Assembly (NCBI RefSeq): GCF_000013665.1
Contig: NC_007912.1
Coordinates: 2,466,501-2,530,500, forward strand
Reading direction: 5' to 3'
DNA length: 64,000 bases
Source of the DNA: Saccharophagus degradans 2-40
GTDB lineage: Bacteria; Pseudomonadota; Gammaproteobacteria; Pseudomonadales; Cellvibrionaceae
The notes beneath the pieces were generated by a model, which saw only the letters and a program-made list of their open reading frames with translations, was not told the DNA's origin and did not search any database. How positions within the stretch are numbered: the first letter of the stretch is position 1; the number at the start of each line of letters is the position of its first letter. The translations under genes were made by a program, and so were the position numbers. Shown here piece after piece: positions 54,687 to 64,000 of this stretch.

Positions 54687-57494
54687 ATGATACAGACGCT
54701 TCAGGATTGGTTGACCAATTTAGCCAACAAACAAGATGTACATGCAGACGAGCTACTGGTAACTGCAAACCAACGCCTATCTCGTCATATTTTACGGTTG
54801 CGCCAACTGCAGCTAGGTGTACCTGTACTTCCCAATCAAAATATTGCTTCTTATGAACAGTGGCGCTCAAATCTTTGGTCGCACTGTGAAGACAGAGGCT
54901 GGGTAGAAAGTACAGTAATTAACAAGCAGCAGGAGCAGTTTATATGGCAGCAGCTGCTTTCACAGAGCAATCAGACTGAAACATTACTAGCAGATAACAA
55001 GTCACTCGCAAAAGCGCTTACCGATGCACGTATTATTGTCGATACTTGGGGCATTCCACACGACCAAATAGAGAATGCCAATCACCGAGAGTCGAGCTTC
55101 TTTCTAGAAGTTCGTACCAGCTTAAGTAGTTTGTACCAAGATAAAGGCTGGATAACGCCCGAGCAGCAATCGAATAAACTTATCGATCTATTCAATACCG
55201 GTACACTAAAAAAATACAGCGATATAGGATTATATGGGTTCACAGAACTAAACCCTCTACAGCAAGCACTAGTAACAAGTGCTACTAATAATGTACAACA
55301 ACTACCTATTGAAAAGTGTGATCAAGCTTCGGCAGGGCTAATAGAATGTGTTGATTGGGAAACAGAAATAGAAACTATCGCCCGCTGGGCGCACCAAACC
55401 CTTAGGCAAAACCCTTCTACACAAATAGGTATTGTGATTCCCAATCTTCAAAAGCACCGCTCGCAAATAGAGTGCGCATTTATTCGCCAGTTTGATAACG
55501 ATTATCTACTCAACCCTACCTCATCTGGCGCAGATAAGCCTTACGAGCTATCTATTGGTAGCCCTCTAGCCGAAGAGCCTTGTATAGCCGATGCACTTCT
55601 GCTTACCCAGCTACTTCATAAAAAACTAACTAAAGAAGAAGCGTTAGATCTCATCCGCTCTGAGTTTTGGGGGCAAAACACTGAGGCACGGCTACTTGCC
55701 CTGCAAGGCTTAAATGATTGGCCGATGACAAGCGTCGACACTATTCGCCTTACAGAGTTACTTAGTAAAGCTGAAAAAAGAATTGAAACAGCCAATGACT
55801 TAAATAAAGAGCAATTTAAAGATGGCTTTATAGAAGCCACTGATGAGATGACCACCTCAAACAGAATCCTTGAGGCAATACAGCTGTACAGGCTGGCGGC
55901 ACATAAATTAGATTTTCAACATTGGAACGGCTTTTTAAAACGTTTTTTAAAAACTCTAAACTGGCCTGGCAACAGAACCCTGAACAGCAGAGAGTATCAG
56001 GCTGTAGAGCAATTTAAACTTATACTCGATGAGTTGCTGGTAGATCAGCGATGCTTCATTGGGTCCAATTTGGTTACCTTTCCCGCGTATGTCGCGCACT
56101 TGCGGCAACGCCTAAGTGAAAAAGTATTCCAACAGCAAACACCGCGTAAACCCATTCAAATATCGGGTACGCTAGAAGCCATTGGTTTAAGCTTCGACAA
56201 GTGCTGGGTTGCAAACACAACAAGAAGTCAGTTTCCTGAGTCGCCACAGCCTAATGCCTTTTTACCCCTTGCATTGCAAAAGGCTTTTGCAACACCGCGC
56301 AGTTCGCCGCAAAAAGAATTGGATTACGCGGAACAGTTACTGACAATATTCAGCGAATGTGCCAATGAGGTAACGTTTAGCTACAGCAAGACAGCCGAAG
56401 ACGAACACCAGCAGGTGTCGCCCCTGTTGCCACCAATGGCAAGTAAAAAATTAGATGAAGAGCAGCTAGCCAAAAACCTTTATTTCGATAAGTACAATAC
56501 AGCGAGTGCATACCGAAACTTCTCTGTTTTTAGTGACTTATGCGGCTTACCATTAAAGCATTCAGAAGCCTCAATAAAAATACGGCGAGGCGTTAACGCC
56601 TTAAGTACCTACGCAGTAAACCCTTTATATGCCTATTTAGTACATCGTTTAGGGGCCAAACAGCCCAACCCTGTTTATGTGGGAATCTCTCCTCCGCAGC
56701 GGGGTAATATTTTGCACAACGTACTAGAAACTTTTTGGGAGGCCACCAAAAATAGTGCCGCACTAAAAACGAAACTAGAAAATCAAGCGGCGTTCTTAGC
56801 TGAACTCGAAGCACTGATAAGCGACAATGTAAATGCAGAGCTACACAAACACCTGCAATATTTACCGCCTCAATTGTTAGAGCTTGAAAAGGAACGCTGT
56901 CTATCTGTGCTTGTACAATGGTTGACGCTTGAAAGTTATCGCGCTCCTTTTATTGTTGCCGCCACCGAAAATGCTTACGCCATTGAACTAAAGCCAATTA
57001 GCTTTAATGTGCGGGTAGACCGAGTCGATAGCCCTACTTCTGCTTCTGGCGAGCCCACCGGCAACAGCATTCTCATTGATTACAAAACAGGCTCTACCCC
57101 CTTAAGCCTTTTACAGCGCGCGCCGCTAGTAGAGCCTCAGTTGCCCGTATATACACAACTTAAAGAGCTTAGCGCTAGCGCTGTTGCACTGGGGCAGTTA
57201 CAACCCAACAACTGCACATTTGTGGGTATTGGTGAAGACGCTATTCAAATAGACGGCGTGGATGCACCAAGTAAATTAAATAAATATGACCTGCCAGATA
57301 CCTGGGAGAAAGTGCTAGATTGGTGGCAACAAGAATTAATGAAAAGCGTAAAAGGTTTTAGCGAAGGCAATGCATTGAACATTACTACGGTAAAAACCTA
57401 TGAAAGTAGATTCGAGCATTTACAGCCAATTGTGCGTAAAACAGAACAGGAAAAAATGGCAGATATAAGCAAAAAAGCGGAGGTTTCACTATGA
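54687..57494 (+). CDS. AddB-like PD-(D/E)XK nuclease, TIGR03623 type
   Basis: 935 aa. The N-terminal half is an inactivated helicase-like region; the C-terminal nuclease shows VRVDR (D778) and LIDYKTG (D798, K800). Matches the TIGR03623 'probable DNA repair protein' family related to AddB. The block that in AddB-type proteins usually holds a Cys of the Fe-S cluster (A-C-P-F-type) reads AVNPLYAY here, with Asn645 in the Cys position, and no Cys cluster is apparent near the C-terminus. With the next gene (ATGA overlap) it should form a RecBCD/AddAB-type double-strand-break resection enzyme. Confidence 0.85.
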   Translation: MIQTLQDWLTNLANKQDVHADELLVTANQRLSRHILRLRQLQLGVPVLPNQNIASYEQWRSNLWSHCEDRGWVESTVINKQQEQFIWQQLLSQSNQTETLLADNKSLAKALTDARIIVDTWGIPHDQIENANHRESSFFLEVRTSLSSLYQDKGWITPEQQSNKLIDLFNTGTLKKYSDIGLYGFTELNPLQQALVTSATNNVQQLPIEKCDQASAGLIECVDWETEIETIARWAHQTLRQNPSTQIGIVIPNLQKHRSQIECAFIRQFDNDYLLNPTSSGADKPYELSIGSPLAEEPCIADALLLTQLLHKKLTKEEALDLIRSEFWGQNTEARLLALQGLNDWPMTSVDTIRLTELLSKAEKRIETANDLNKEQFKDGFIEATDEMTTSNRILEAIQLYRLAAHKLDFQHWNGFLKRFLKTLNWPGNRTLNSREYQAVEQFKLILDELLVDQRCFIGSNLVTFPAYVAHLRQRLSEKVFQQQTPRKPIQISGTLEAIGLSFDKCWVANTTRSQFPESPQPNAFLPLALQKAFATPRSSPQKELDYAEQLLTIFSECANEVTFSYSKTAEDEHQQVSPLLPPMASKKLDEEQLAKNLYFDKYNTASAYRNFSVFSDLCGLPLKHSEASIKIRRGVNALSTYAVNPLYAYLVHRLGAKQPNPVYVGISPPQRGNILHNVLETFWEATKNSAALKTKLENQAAFLAELEALISDNVNAELHKHLQYLPPQLLELEKERCLSVLVQWLTLESYRAPFIVAATENAYAIELKPISFNVRVDRVDSPTSASGEPTGNSILIDYKTGSTPLSLLQRAPLVEPQLPVYTQLKELSASAVALGQLQPNNCTFVGIGEDAIQIDGVDAPSKLNKYDLPDTWEKVLDWWQQELMKSVKGFSEGNALNITTVKTYESRFEHLQPIVRKTEQEKMADISKKAEVSL

Positions 57495-60400
57495 AGCCGG
57501 TCGATCAATCCGCACGAGATTCCGCCCTAGACATTTCCCAATCTTGGGTAGTCACCGCTCCAGCAGGTTCCGGTAAAACTGGGCTGCTTACTCTTCGAGT
57601 ACTTAAACTGCTTGCAGTTGTGGAGTCTCCCGAAGAAATTCTAGCCATTACCTTTACGCGCAAAGCTGCGGCAGAAATGCTAGAGCGTATTGTAGGCGCA
57701 CTCATAGAGGCCGACGAACTAACGCGCAACTGTAGCCCAGCGCAAGCGCTAGAAAAAATAAATCAAATAGACGATGAGCACACCTTGCGCTTTATGCAGA
57801 GCGCCTACGCGGCATTAGCGCGCGATAAAACCCAAGGGTGGAACTTGCTGCAAAACACCCATCGTCTAAAAATAACAACTATCGACGGCTTCTGTAGAGA
57901 GCTTTCAAATCAGTTACCCATGCTAAGCGGTGCGGGGGTGAACCCTCAAATATGTGACGAGCCTAGACTGCTATACGAACAAGCGGTTATGAATCTCATA
58001 GAATCTTACAAAACGGGTGCATGTGAGCAAGCAATAAACCAAGTATTAACACATTTAGATAACGATCTAGATCGCGTTAAACGGTTGCTTGTAGATTTAC
58101 TAGGTTCGCGCGAACAGTGGCTACCATTGGTTTTAGAAATAGCAAGTAGCGAGGAAGCGGCTTTCGATATTCTTAACGCGCACATAGAAGATTGGGCTAC
58201 AGAGTTAACCGACCAAGTACAAGAAAGCCTGCAAATATTTGAAGGCCCTTTGCTAGAGCTAGCCCATTTTGCTGCAGGCAAATTAAAAGAGGATGGCTCG
58301 ACACACCCTATTACACTGCTTGAGGATCAATTCACCTTCACTGACACCAGTTTTGAAACACTAGAGTCGTTTTGGGTACCGCTAACCAAGCTGCTGCTTA
58401 CAGAGAGTGGCACTTTCCGTAAAACCGTTAATAAAAATACGGGCTTTCCAACGTCAAAAGACAAAAACGAAAAAGCAATATTACAAGAAAGGAAAACCGC
58501 TTTTTTGAACTTGCTAGGCGAAATAAAAAGCATCCCAGGGCTTGAAGCTGCCCTAGCCCAATTAAGCAGCTTTCCAGTAAAAGGCTACACCGAACAGCAA
58601 TGGCAAACCTTGGATGCCCTCATTCAGCTACTGCCATTGTGCACAGCCCACTTAAAACTGGTGTTTAAAGAAAGCAGTCAAACTGACTTTACCGAAATTA
58701 CACTGTCGGCATTGCGAGCATTGGGTAGTGAGAGCGACACCCCTACTGATCTATCACTAATATTGGATTACCGCTTAAACCACGTACTTATTGATGAATT
58801 TCAAGATACCTCGTCAATTCAATTAAATTTGCTTAAATTGCTCACGCAAGAGTGGCAACCCGATGAAGGACGAACACTTTTTATAGTGGGCGACGGCATG
58901 CAGTCGTGTTACGGTTTCCGCAATGCTAACGTAGGTATTTTCTTAAATATCCGCGATAACGGGCTAGAAAATGTACCCATGAGCGCCGTAAATTTGTGCG
59001 TTAACTTCCGCAGCAACCAAGCAGTGGTTAACTGGGTAAATGATGTTTTTAAGGTGGCTTTTCCGGCGCAAAACGATATCAACCGCGGGGCAGTAAGCTA
59101 CCAACCATCGGTGCCTTTTGACACCAAAGAGTTGTTAAGTAGCCATGTAGAATGCCACGGGTTTGTCGGTGACAACGGCAATGAAGCCGAAGCTCAATTT
59201 GTAACGAGTATCATCGCGCAACAACTAGAAGTAAATCCAAATCAGTCCATTGCAATACTGGTGCGCAACAGGCCTCACCTCACCAAAATAATTACCGCGT
59301 TACGCAGCCAAAACATAGCTTATCAAGCGGTAGATATTGATCCGCTTTTGGCTCGCCCCTGCGTACAAGACTTACTAACGATTACACGCGTAATGCAAGA
59401 TCAATCCGACTACCTTGCTTGGCTTGCCTTTTTGCGAGCGCCTTGGTGCGGTTTATCGCTTTCTGAGTTAACCGTTTTACTGGGGGATCATATCTACGCA
59501 GACACACAGCCCGCCACTCATAATGTATTCGCCACCCTACACAACGAAGACTTACTGAGCCTATTGAATACAGACACCAAAAACCGAGTACAACGGGCTC
59601 GCATGTTGTTAGCACAAAGTTTTCACCAAACACAGCGCAAACCATTAGCTGCTTTAGTGGAATCGTTATGGTTTGCATTAGGTGGAGCATTAATTGCGGA
59701 TAACAGCAACGAGCTAGATGACGCTCGAACCTATTTGCAGCTACTCACCAAGCACGAAAAAGGCGGTCGTATTCGCCAGTGGGATGCGTTTTATGCGGGT
59801 TTACAGAAATTGTACGCTCGCCCTACCCCCGTAGATGCAAATGTACAGCCAGTGCAGTTAATGACTATGCACAAATCTAAAGGCTTAGAATTCGATACCG
59901 TATTTGTTTGCGGTTTAAGTAGGCCTAGTAAAGCGGATGATTCGCCGCTACTGTTTTGGCACGAGAGGCTAAATAGCTACAGCGAGCCGCAAACATTACT
60001 CAGCCCACTTTCGCCAAAAATTGAAAGCGAGGCCGACCCCGTTTATGCCTTTCTAAAAGAAGAAGGTAAGCAAAGCCGATTACTTGAAGATACCCGTTTG
60101 CTGTACGTTGCCTGCACGCGGGCAAAGGCAAGGCTGTATATAACCGCCGCCTTAACTGAAACACCCGCAGCAGAAATTAAGCCGCCAGCAAACAATACAA
60201 TGCTCGCGCGTATTTGGGATGCCATTCAAGAACAAATAATTACGCATGTAGACCCGAATGTAGACATGCCAAGCAATGATAGCGTCGAAACCGGATCAAA
60301 TTATGTACGTTTTTTAACGCCAGAAGCGATTTCTGGTTTGCATGGTTTGGTCGACTCTGCGCTAGTTACTGAAACAGAAAAGCAAAAAACGGTTTTCGAC

Positions 60401-60958
60401 AACAGTGACATTAATATTTTTGAAGATAGAGAAGTAGATAATACTGCTGCGGCGATAGGCACACTCATGCACAGAATTCTTGCAGTAATTTGTGACGACG
60501 GGCTGGATGCCTGGCCGCTTGAAAAATTGGCTGGCATGCACAAACCATGGCGGGCGCAGCTTACCGCTAACGGGGTACCCGCTGCTACTGCAGAGCAAGC
60601 TCTACAGACCATTACCCAGAGTGTACTAAAAATGCTCGACGACGAAACCGCGCGCTGGCTTCTATCCAACAGCCATCCTGTATCACATTGCGAGTGGGTG
60701 GTTCACTATGGCAGTCAGCCTCGCGATGCAGTAATTGACCGCTTTTTCATAGAGGGCAACACAGCGTGGATAGTCGATTACAAAACCAGCACACCCAACA
60801 AAGGGGAAACCTTAGAGCAGTTTGTGTCGGCACAGCAGGCAGAGTATCAGCCTCAAGTGGACTTCTATCAAAAGCTTGTTAAAGAAATAGTGCCACCAGA
60901 GATAACTATAAAAAAAGCGCTGTATTTTCCATTTATACAACACTTTGCGCCATATTGA
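57491..60958 (+). CDS. AddA-like UvrD-type helicase-nuclease
   Basis: 1155 aa. UvrD-type motifs: Walker A APAGSGKT (23-30), TFTRKAAAEML, Walker B LIDEFQDTS (D435-D439), YGFRNANVGIF, and late motif MTMHKSKGLEFDTVF. C-terminal nuclease with VIDRFF (D1083) and IVDYKTS (D1096, K1098). Overlaps the addB-like gene by 4 bp. Together they make the helicase-nuclease that prepares DNA ends for RecA. No LexA box seen upstream of the pair. Confidence 0.92.
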   Translation: MKPVDQSARDSALDISQSWVVTAPAGSGKTGLLTLRVLKLLAVVESPEEILAITFTRKAAAEMLERIVGALIEADELTRNCSPAQALEKINQIDDEHTLRFMQSAYAALARDKTQGWNLLQNTHRLKITTIDGFCRELSNQLPMLSGAGVNPQICDEPRLLYEQAVMNLIESYKTGACEQAINQVLTHLDNDLDRVKRLLVDLLGSREQWLPLVLEIASSEEAAFDILNAHIEDWATELTDQVQESLQIFEGPLLELAHFAAGKLKEDGSTHPITLLEDQFTFTDTSFETLESFWVPLTKLLLTESGTFRKTVNKNTGFPTSKDKNEKAILQERKTAFLNLLGEIKSIPGLEAALAQLSSFPVKGYTEQQWQTLDALIQLLPLCTAHLKLVFKESSQTDFTEITLSALRALGSESDTPTDLSLILDYRLNHVLIDEFQDTSSIQLNLLKLLTQEWQPDEGRTLFIVGDGMQSCYGFRNANVGIFLNIRDNGLENVPMSAVNLCVNFRSNQAVVNWVNDVFKVAFPAQNDINRGAVSYQPSVPFDTKELLSSHVECHGFVGDNGNEAEAQFVTSIIAQQLEVNPNQSIAILVRNRPHLTKIITALRSQNIAYQAVDIDPLLARPCVQDLLTITRVMQDQSDYLAWLAFLRAPWCGLSLSELTVLLGDHIYADTQPATHNVFATLHNEDLLSLLNTDTKNRVQRARMLLAQSFHQTQRKPLAALVESLWFALGGALIADNSNELDDARTYLQLLTKHEKGGRIRQWDAFYAGLQKLYARPTPVDANVQPVQLMTMHKSKGLEFDTVFVCGLSRPSKADDSPLLFWHERLNSYSEPQTLLSPLSPKIESEADPVYAFLKEEGKQSRLLEDTRLLYVACTRAKARLYITAALTETPAAEIKPPANNTMLARIWDAIQEQIITHVDPNVDMPSNDSVETGSNYVRFLTPEAISGLHGLVDSALVTETEKQKTVFDNSDINIFEDREVDNTAAAIGTLMHRILAVICDDGLDAWPLEKLAGMHKPWRAQLTANGVPAATAEQALQTITQSVLKMLDDETARWLLSNSHPVSHCEWVVHYGSQPRDAVIDRFFIEGNTAWIVDYKTSTPNKGETLEQFVSAQQAEYQPQVDFYQKLVKEIVPPEITIKKALYFPFIQHFAPY

Positions 60959-61272
60959 GGCTTTAGTCGTTGTGCGATTAGAGCAAACCTGCCCACGCAG
61001 CTTAGCCGCTGCTGTTAATAGCGCCTAGCTTGCGGGGCAGATACCAAGTGAAAACATCAAACAAAGTCACTAACGGCGAAAGATTTAAATAAGCTATCAA
61101 ATCAATATCTATTTTTTGACCACATTGGTCTATATTCCAGTACAATGGCTTTAACGCTATGCAGCAAATGACCGGCGCACATATGGTTACAAATACTCTA
61201 ACCCTGTGCGGCCCCCATTTGTTAAAATCTCTTAGCCTTCTCAATTAATAAAAAAATTTGGTATTAAAGACT
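60959..61272. other. 314-bp intergenic region, aroG-type leader
   Basis: No gene and no clear attenuator. An open frame on the minus strand (61002-61244) has no ribosome site. The last 60 bp before the DAHP synthase ATG are A/T-rich, and no strong ribosome site is visible. Confidence 0.4.
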
Positions 61273-62334
61273 ATGTCACACGTAGAAGACCTGAACGTAG
61301 TGTCTCAGGAAGTGTTAATTACCCCCGCTGAGCTTAAGCAAGAATTACCTATTTCTGCTGCTGCAGCGAAAATGGTCACTGAAGGGCGCGAAACTGTGCG
61401 CAATATTCTTGACCGTAAAGATCACCGCTTAATGGTTGTTATTGGCCCATGCTCAATACACGATCCAAAAGCTGCTATCGACTATGCCAACCGCTTGAAA
61501 GCGTTGTCCGATAAGGTGCAAGACACTCTCTACATTGTTATGCGTGTGTATTTTGAGAAGCCAAGAACAACTGTAGGCTGGAAAGGCCTTATCAACGACC
61601 CTTACATGAACGACTCCTTCAAAATTCAAGATGGGTTGCATGTGGGCCGCAAGTTGTTATTAGACATAGCCGAGCTGGGCCTACCCACGGCCACCGAAGC
61701 GCTAGACCCTATTTCGCCTCAATACCTGCAAGATTTAATTTCTTGGAGCGCTATTGGCGCACGTACTACCGAGTCGCAAACACACAGAGAAATGGCGAGC
61801 GGCCTCTCCTCTGCCGTAGGCTTTAAAAACGGTACTGACGGCGGTTTAACGGTTGCTATTAACGCATTGCAGTCAGTTTCTAGCCCGCACCGTTTTTTAG
61901 GTATTAGCAAAGACGGCTCTGTTGCGGTTATGCATACCCGTGGCAACGAGTACGGCCATGTTGTATTGCGCGGTGGTAACGGCAAGCCCAACTACGATTC
62001 AGTTAGCGTAGCTATTTGCGAAAAAGAGTTAGAGAAAGCCAAGGTTCCGGTAAACATCATGATCGACTGCAGCCACGCTAACTCTAATAAAAACCACGAG
62101 CTACAGCCGCTGGTAATGGAAAATGTGAGCAATCAAATTATTGAAGGCAACAAATCGATTATAGGCGTGATGATTGAAAGTAATATTGGTGCTGGCAACC
62201 AGAGCATCCCTGATAATCTCGATGATTTGGCCTACGGTGTGTCTGTTACCGATGCCTGTATTGATTGGCAATCGACGGAAGATTTACTGCTTAGCACTGC
62301 AAGTAAATTACGAGAAGTTTTACCCAAGCGCTAA
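61273..62334 (+). CDS. 3-deoxy-7-phosphoheptulonate synthase, class I
   Basis: 353 aa from the ATG at 61273. AroF/G/H landmarks: LMVVIGPCSIHD, FEKPRTTVGWKGLINDP, GARTTESQTHREMASGLS, FKNGTDG, MIDCSHANSNK. First step of the shikimate pathway from PEP and erythrose-4-phosphate. Which aromatic acid inhibits it cannot be read safely, so no isozyme letter is given. Intrinsic terminator downstream. Confidence 0.93.
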   Translation: MSHVEDLNVVSQEVLITPAELKQELPISAAAAKMVTEGRETVRNILDRKDHRLMVVIGPCSIHDPKAAIDYANRLKALSDKVQDTLYIVMRVYFEKPRTTVGWKGLINDPYMNDSFKIQDGLHVGRKLLLDIAELGLPTATEALDPISPQYLQDLISWSAIGARTTESQTHREMASGLSSAVGFKNGTDGGLTVAINALQSVSSPHRFLGISKDGSVAVMHTRGNEYGHVVLRGGNGKPNYDSVSVAICEKELEKAKVPVNIMIDCSHANSNKNHELQPLVMENVSNQIIEGNKSIIGVMIESNIGAGNQSIPDNLDDLAYGVSVTDACIDWQSTEDLLLSTASKLREVLPKR

Positions 62335-62369
62335 TTAGCTGCATGAAACACAAGTAAGCACATTAAATA

Positions 62370-62414
62370 AAGCCCGTAGCCCTTTGAAATTTAAAGTGAT
62401 ACGGGCTTTTTTTT
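62370..62414 (+). terminator. Intrinsic terminator after DAHP synthase
   Basis: AAGCCCGTA (62370-62378) pairs with TACGGGCTT (62400-62408), followed by a run of T to 62414; 35 bp after the stop. Confidence 0.92.
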
Positions 62415-62692
62415 GTTGGGCTACCGAATATTTTTGGCACTAAATTCTTCATACTAACGCCTTATTCAATGTATTCATAAGCAGGTACTTTTCTAATAAA
62501 TAAATTATGAAAAAGTGTGGCTTTTTCGAGCGCATACTGGTAATTTCTTATACAGCTTACGAGATAAGCCTATTTGCTATTAGATACCTTGCACTACCAC
62601 TGAGTGGCACCTATCAGGCAAGAGGTAGTAAATATAAACGTAATCTACTGCATGGATCGCACTTCATTTAAAAAAAAGAGAAGGCAGTAGGA

Positions 62693-63133
62693 ATGAACAA
62701 TACAAACAACTTATACGCAGAGCCCGCAAACACGAGCTTTAACGTACAAGAAGTGGCATCAGGCATTGATACTTTCGATGTTTTTGGTGATATTTCTGAC
62801 CCACTTTCCGCTTGGTACGATATGAGAGTCGCTGAAATGGCCGGGTTCGATTATCTCTTTGTACCTGAAGAGCTTGGAGATCAGCTACAATCTCGCGAAA
62901 CAGTAGAAGACTTTCTACTACAATCGCAAACTCTACTTGGCGCAGAGCCAGAAAGAACTACCATTCTCACCTATACCGCAGGCAAAAAGCCCTCGTTTAA
63001 GCGCTATAACGCAGAATGGGCCGGTAGCTATATTGTTGATTTAAGCGTTGCAAGCCTAGAAAACTCGGCTCAGCTTGAATTCATACAAATGCTATTTGAG
63101 CACAGCGAAAAACTCGTATTGAGTATTGAATAA
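62693..63133 (+). CDS. Hypothetical protein, 146 aa
   Basis: Acidic soluble protein. AGTAGGA lies just before the ATG. Contains a Trp/Tyr-rich centre (AWYDMRVAEMAGFDYLFVPEEL) and a C-terminal helix. No family recognised. Followed directly by a terminator. The preceding 278-bp gap (62415-62692) shows no other gene. Confidence 0.6.
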   Translation: MNNTNNLYAEPANTSFNVQEVASGIDTFDVFGDISDPLSAWYDMRVAEMAGFDYLFVPEELGDQLQSRETVEDFLLQSQTLLGAEPERTTILTYTAGKKPSFKRYNAEWAGSYIVDLSVASLENSAQLEFIQMLFEHSEKLVLSIE

Positions 63134-63157
63134 AAAAGGGCCTTTAAGGCCCTTTTT
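63133..63157. terminator. Bidirectional intrinsic terminator
   Basis: AAAAAGGGCC, loop TTTAA, GGCCCTTTTT: 10-bp stem with A and T tracts, shared by the convergent hypothetical gene and nfuA. Confidence 0.9.
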
Positions 63158-63188
63158 ACTTTTTGTAATCCAGCAGCCTGCACCAGAA

Positions 63189-63800
63189 TTAATAATAAGC
63201 GTGTGATTTATCCGTATGGTCTGTCGCATCGCGCACGCCTTTTATCTCTGGCACCCGCTCCATCAGTGTTTTTTCTACGCCTTGCTTCAAGGTCATATCA
63301 ACAGCACTACAACCTTGGCAACCGCCACCGAATTTCAACACAATATGCATATCATCGGTAATAGCTTCTAGGCTTACATTGCCACCATGAGCTGCAAGGC
63401 CTGGGTTTACCTCGTTGTACAGCACATAGTTAATACGATCTTCGATCGTGCTGTCCTCGGTAATTTTAGGCATTTTAGAGTTGGGGGCACGAATAGTAAG
63501 CTGCCCGCCCATCTTATCGGCTGCATAATCGACTTTTGCTTCATCTAAAAACGGTACGCTGCGGCCTTCAAAGTAGGCTTTAAAGCCATTTAGCTCAACA
63601 ATAATATCGCCCTCTTTTTCTTCACCCGGTCGACAATACGCAATGCAGGTTTCAGCTTGCGGCGTGCCAGGCTTGGAAACAAACATTCTAATACCGGTAC
63701 CTTCTTCGTTTTGACTTTCTAACAGCCCCTTAAGGTAAGTTTGCGCGGATTCAGTAATATTAACGTTCAGTTGTGCTTGATCGGACATTGTTTGGCTCAT
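63189..63800 (-). CDS. nfuA: Fe-S cluster carrier NfuA
   Basis: 203 aa. N-terminal A-type-like domain without its cysteines' full set (TCIAYC present, about 51-56) and the C-terminal Nfu domain with the cluster ligands C161 and C164 ([14 protein letters not shown]). Like E. coli NfuA in length and in the final HSYY-type end (SHAYY). Delivers [4Fe-4S] clusters to targets such as aconitase. The start may be the ATG at 63800 or the one four codons later. The 200 bp to the window end hold no recognised gene. Confidence 0.93.
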   Translation of the reverse strand: MSQTMSDQAQLNVNITESAQTYLKGLLESQNEEGTGIRMFVSKPGTPQAETCIAYCRPGEEKEGDIIVELNGFKAYFEGRSVPFLDEAKVDYAADKMGGQLTIRAPNSKMPKITEDSTIEDRINYVLYNEVNPGLAAHGGNVSLEAITDDMHIVLKFGGGCQGCSAVDMTLKQGVEKTLMERVPEIKGVRDATDHTDKSHAYY

Positions 63801-64000
63801 ACTGCTTTCAATAAAGACCTAGTAAATTTGTCGGTTATTTTAGCTAAATAGTGAAGGCAAAGAAACCAGTACTTCATTTAAGCCCGTTAAATACCATTAA
63901 TAGCGGTGTAAGTACCAAGTTTGCAAGGTTTTACAGCCTCGAACTGCGCCTCACAATGGCCAAACACCGCGCCAAAAGCGTCACATTCTGGTAAACTCCC

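Noticed and set aside
61002-61244. 80-codon minus-strand open frame
   Set aside because: No ribosome site and no similarity to a known family; it lies in the DAHP synthase leader.

Overview
The window looks like the chromosome of a marine gammaproteobacterium of the Saccharophagus/Teredinibacter (Cellvibrionaceae) type. This is inferred from the gene complement (TIGR03623-type AddB/AddA pair, ETF plus ETF-QO, AcnA, tail-specific protease Prc, NfuA, a large Zur/zinc locus) and moderate GC. I cannot name the species. No rRNA, tRNA or CRISPR array was recognised.

Region 1 (1-13.8 kb) is an accessory island. A truncated tyrosine recombinase runs off the left edge. It faces a KfrA-type coiled-coil DNA-binding protein across a divergent region that holds a 14-6-14 dif-like palindrome and an 8-bp-arm operator palindrome. 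Next comes a four-gene operon behind a consensus-like LexA box: a DUF5131 (Gp37/Gp68) three-Cys-motif protein, two dissimilar TcmP-type partner proteins, and a helicase fused to a PD-(D/E)XK nuclease. This SOS-controlled operon is the best candidate in the window for an undescribed repair or defence system. A second, complete tyrosine recombinase, a SprT-like zinc protease and a Tn3-family transposase with an intact DDE triad complete the island.

Region 2 (14-25.5 kb) is a zinc-scarcity regulon: an ABC ATPase/permease pair, a DUF3299 protein, Zur, two COG0523 GTPases (one ZigA-like), a DUF2796 protein, an AztD-like His-rich lipoprotein, a His-rich TonB-dependent receptor and a DUF1826 protein. 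A shared AT-rich motif (core GATATATCATATC) occurs ahead of four of these genes or gene groups and is the likely Zur box. A 271-bp MITE-like element with about 31-bp terminal inverted repeats sits between the ABC genes and the DUF3299 gene.

Region 3 (25.5-41.8 kb) mixes stress and central metabolism: ExoD, a PLDc_N peptide, two transglutaminases, Dps, a duplicated PRC-barrel protein, a Crp/Fnr regulator, a large epimerase/SPW/VKOR-like fusion, a Sad-type aldehyde dehydrogenase, aconitase A, fumarase C and a TauE/SafE permease. FNR-type sites (TTGAT-N4-ATCAA) lie at similar distances upstream of the aldehyde dehydrogenase and acnA, close to the Crp/Fnr gene. Several intergenic short tandem repeats (7-bp and 15-bp units) occur here.

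Region 4 (42-64 kb) is core chromosome: prc-xthA (ATGA overlap), a degenerate membrane histidine-kinase-like protein, etfBA divergent from the ETF-ubiquinone oxidoreductase, a DUF4823-like lipoprotein, tesB, trmH, an AddB/AddA-like helicase-nuclease pair (ATGA overlap), DAHP synthase and nfuA, separated by clear intrinsic terminators.
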